This document shows, in pieces, positions 62,962 through 64,000 of a stretch of 64,000 nt of DNA (positions are counted from its first letter, which is position 1; each line of letters starts with the position of its first letter). The stretch covers positions 310,001 to 374,000 of the forward strand of contig JASFAU010000014.1 of the NCBI GenBank assembly GCA_039704465.1, read 5' to 3'. Made by a program: the position numbers and the translations under genes. Origin of the DNA: Plasmodiophora brassicae (lineage: Eukaryota > Endomyxa > Phytomyxea > Plasmodiophorida > Plasmodiophoridae). Below the pieces are notes generated by a model. It was not told where the DNA came from, made no database searches, and saw nothing but the letters and a program-made list of their open reading frames with translations.

Positions 62962-64000
62962 ATGGCTGCAGGGGCGACGCGCGAATCGGTGTCGATGATC
63001 GACGAGGACTTGACTGAGGTTACAGCGCGACTAGACGCGCTGCAGCCGGTGGTCGAGAGCGGTGACGAAGACCATTCGGTCTACGAATACCCGGATGAAC
63101 AGTCGGGACTGCCAGACGGCAACAGCGCTGTCGACGCAGCCCGCATCGCCAGCATAGCCAAGGTGGACAAGGCGGCCAAGGCCCCTGAACTCAGGCTATG
63201 TGATGGTAAAAGCATCAACAAGTGGTTTGATGCTCTGAAGCGACACACAGAGTACCTTAACAGATTGGGCGTACTCCGGAGTCGTGCACCGCTTCGGGAA
63301 ATGATCGACGAGGATCTGCTACCAGTTCTCCTACGCAGCGCGGGTGAACTTCACTGGACCTCGGAAGACGTTCCCGATGACGTTATCGAGCGGATGCTAC
63401 GTGGCTGGCAGATGGCCCAGGCGCCTGCTCAGAGCGGATCATACTGGACGTACTTCGACTCTCTGCGCATGAACAAAAGCATCCAAGATGCTAGGGCGCG
63501 GGTGCTCGACTATGGTCGACAGCTGGTGAAGATCGTCAAGGACCGTAACCTTGGGGAAATCTTCTCGGGGGAGCAGGGACTCAAGAAGAAGGTCGACATC
63601 CTCATGCAGGGAATCTACCCCCCTGAGCTCAAGACGCGCATGAAGGAGCTGCTGGAAACGACTGAGAAGCACCTCAAGTCGGATCCGGACGCGTTCTTCA
63701 AGCGTCTTGAGGAGAAAGCTATTGCTTTCGACGAGGTGCGGCGTGCACAGAGCATGTCCCGTTTCGATGGTGCATCGCGACAGACTGCGATCGCGCCACG
63801 CAGCGCCCTCACCATCCCCAAGAAGAGGAAGGAGAAGGAGCAGCCCATGCCGGCGGAGGAACAAGCCCTCAAGAAGCTGAAGCGTGGCAAAGAGGAAGGC
63901 GAAGTGCCCCAATGCTGGTTCTGCAAGGGCGAGCACCGCCTAAGGCAGTGTCCCAAAGCGACCGATGACCAGAAGGAGCGCATCGTCAAGAAGCTGCGAG
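62962..64000 (+). mobile_element. Retrotransposon gag polyprotein, cut by the window edge
   Basis: An open frame starts at the ATG at 62962 and runs off the window (346 codons, no stop). It has a helical capsid-like region (KSINKWFDALKRH, WTYFDSLRMNKS, GIYPPELKTRMKELL), a Lys-rich stretch, and at the end a CCHC zinc knuckle CWFCKGEHRLRQC (CX2CX3HX4C). This is a Ty3/Copia-type or similar gag. A protease/RT would be expected just outside the window. Confidence 0.8.

Noticed and set aside
1..64000. CRISPR arrays, bacterial operons, tRNA or rRNA genes
   Set aside because: No spaced direct-repeat array, no operon-like spacing with ribosome sites, and no recognisable tRNA B-box or rRNA core was seen; splice sites show the DNA is eukaryotic.

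Overview
This is eukaryotic nuclear DNA that is GC-rich and gene-dense. Genes lie on both strands, and introns of about 47-80 bp with GT...AG borders can be placed wherever a conserved protein has to be joined across a frame change. The gene set (SEC23, CCT1, NOP53, Pumilio, kynurenine 3-monooxygenase, DENN, DGAT2, a CARMIL-like protein) fits a free-living or parasitic protist. Several genes are chitin-related: two GH18 loci, fungal-type CBM1 modules and a hevein-like module. Together with the compact genes this suggests a chitin-walled protist such as a plasmodiophorid-like rhizarian, or a chytrid-grade fungus. The species is an inference and cannot be settled from the window alone.

Layout. 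0-1.8 kb: decayed repeats including an inverted pair. 1.8-6.2 kb: Pumilio, a RING-like fragment, a divergent eIF4E-family gene and NOP53, all on the minus strand. 8-15.6 kb: a CDCA7-type zinc-finger gene, a CARMIL-like gene, KMO, a decayed copy of the zinc-finger gene, and a tandem pair of an unrecognised family. 16.9-27.3 kb: a single-domain GH18 gene, a REXO-type exonuclease, an isochorismatase-family gene, an Smr gene, a short LRR gene, and a very large GH18-GH18-CBM1-CBM1-GH18-TM gene. 27.4-35.6 kb: a housekeeping block (SEC23, membrane protein, 3-ketoacyl reductase-like SDR, FKBP-TPR, DENN). 35.7-41 kb: element debris (Penelope-like RT, Harbinger-like genes) around a PA-domain/7TM gene. 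41.2-50 kb: small secreted protein, DGAT2, CCT1, thioesterase, three secreted or membrane proteins and a broken GST. 50.5-64 kb: mobile-element territory with a LINE-like RT, a non-autonomous hAT element, two near-identical copies of a large REase-like/kinase gene, a DUF7869-like transposase gene, and the start of a retrotransposon gag at the right edge.

The strongest novel signal is at 52.7-62.8 kb. A block of about 3 kb carrying a 773-774 residue protein with an effector-like architecture (a possible nuclease-fold region, a basic nuclear-type linker, and a minimal kinase with HRD, DFD and APE motifs) is duplicated in direct orientation. One copy has a 643-bp hAT-type element, with exact 8-bp target duplications, 60 bp upstream of the start codon; the other copy keeps the empty site. 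The two copies are therefore a natural comparison of the same gene with and without a promoter insertion. A second theme is foldback: four unrelated repeats or element fragments in the window are arranged as inverted pairs.
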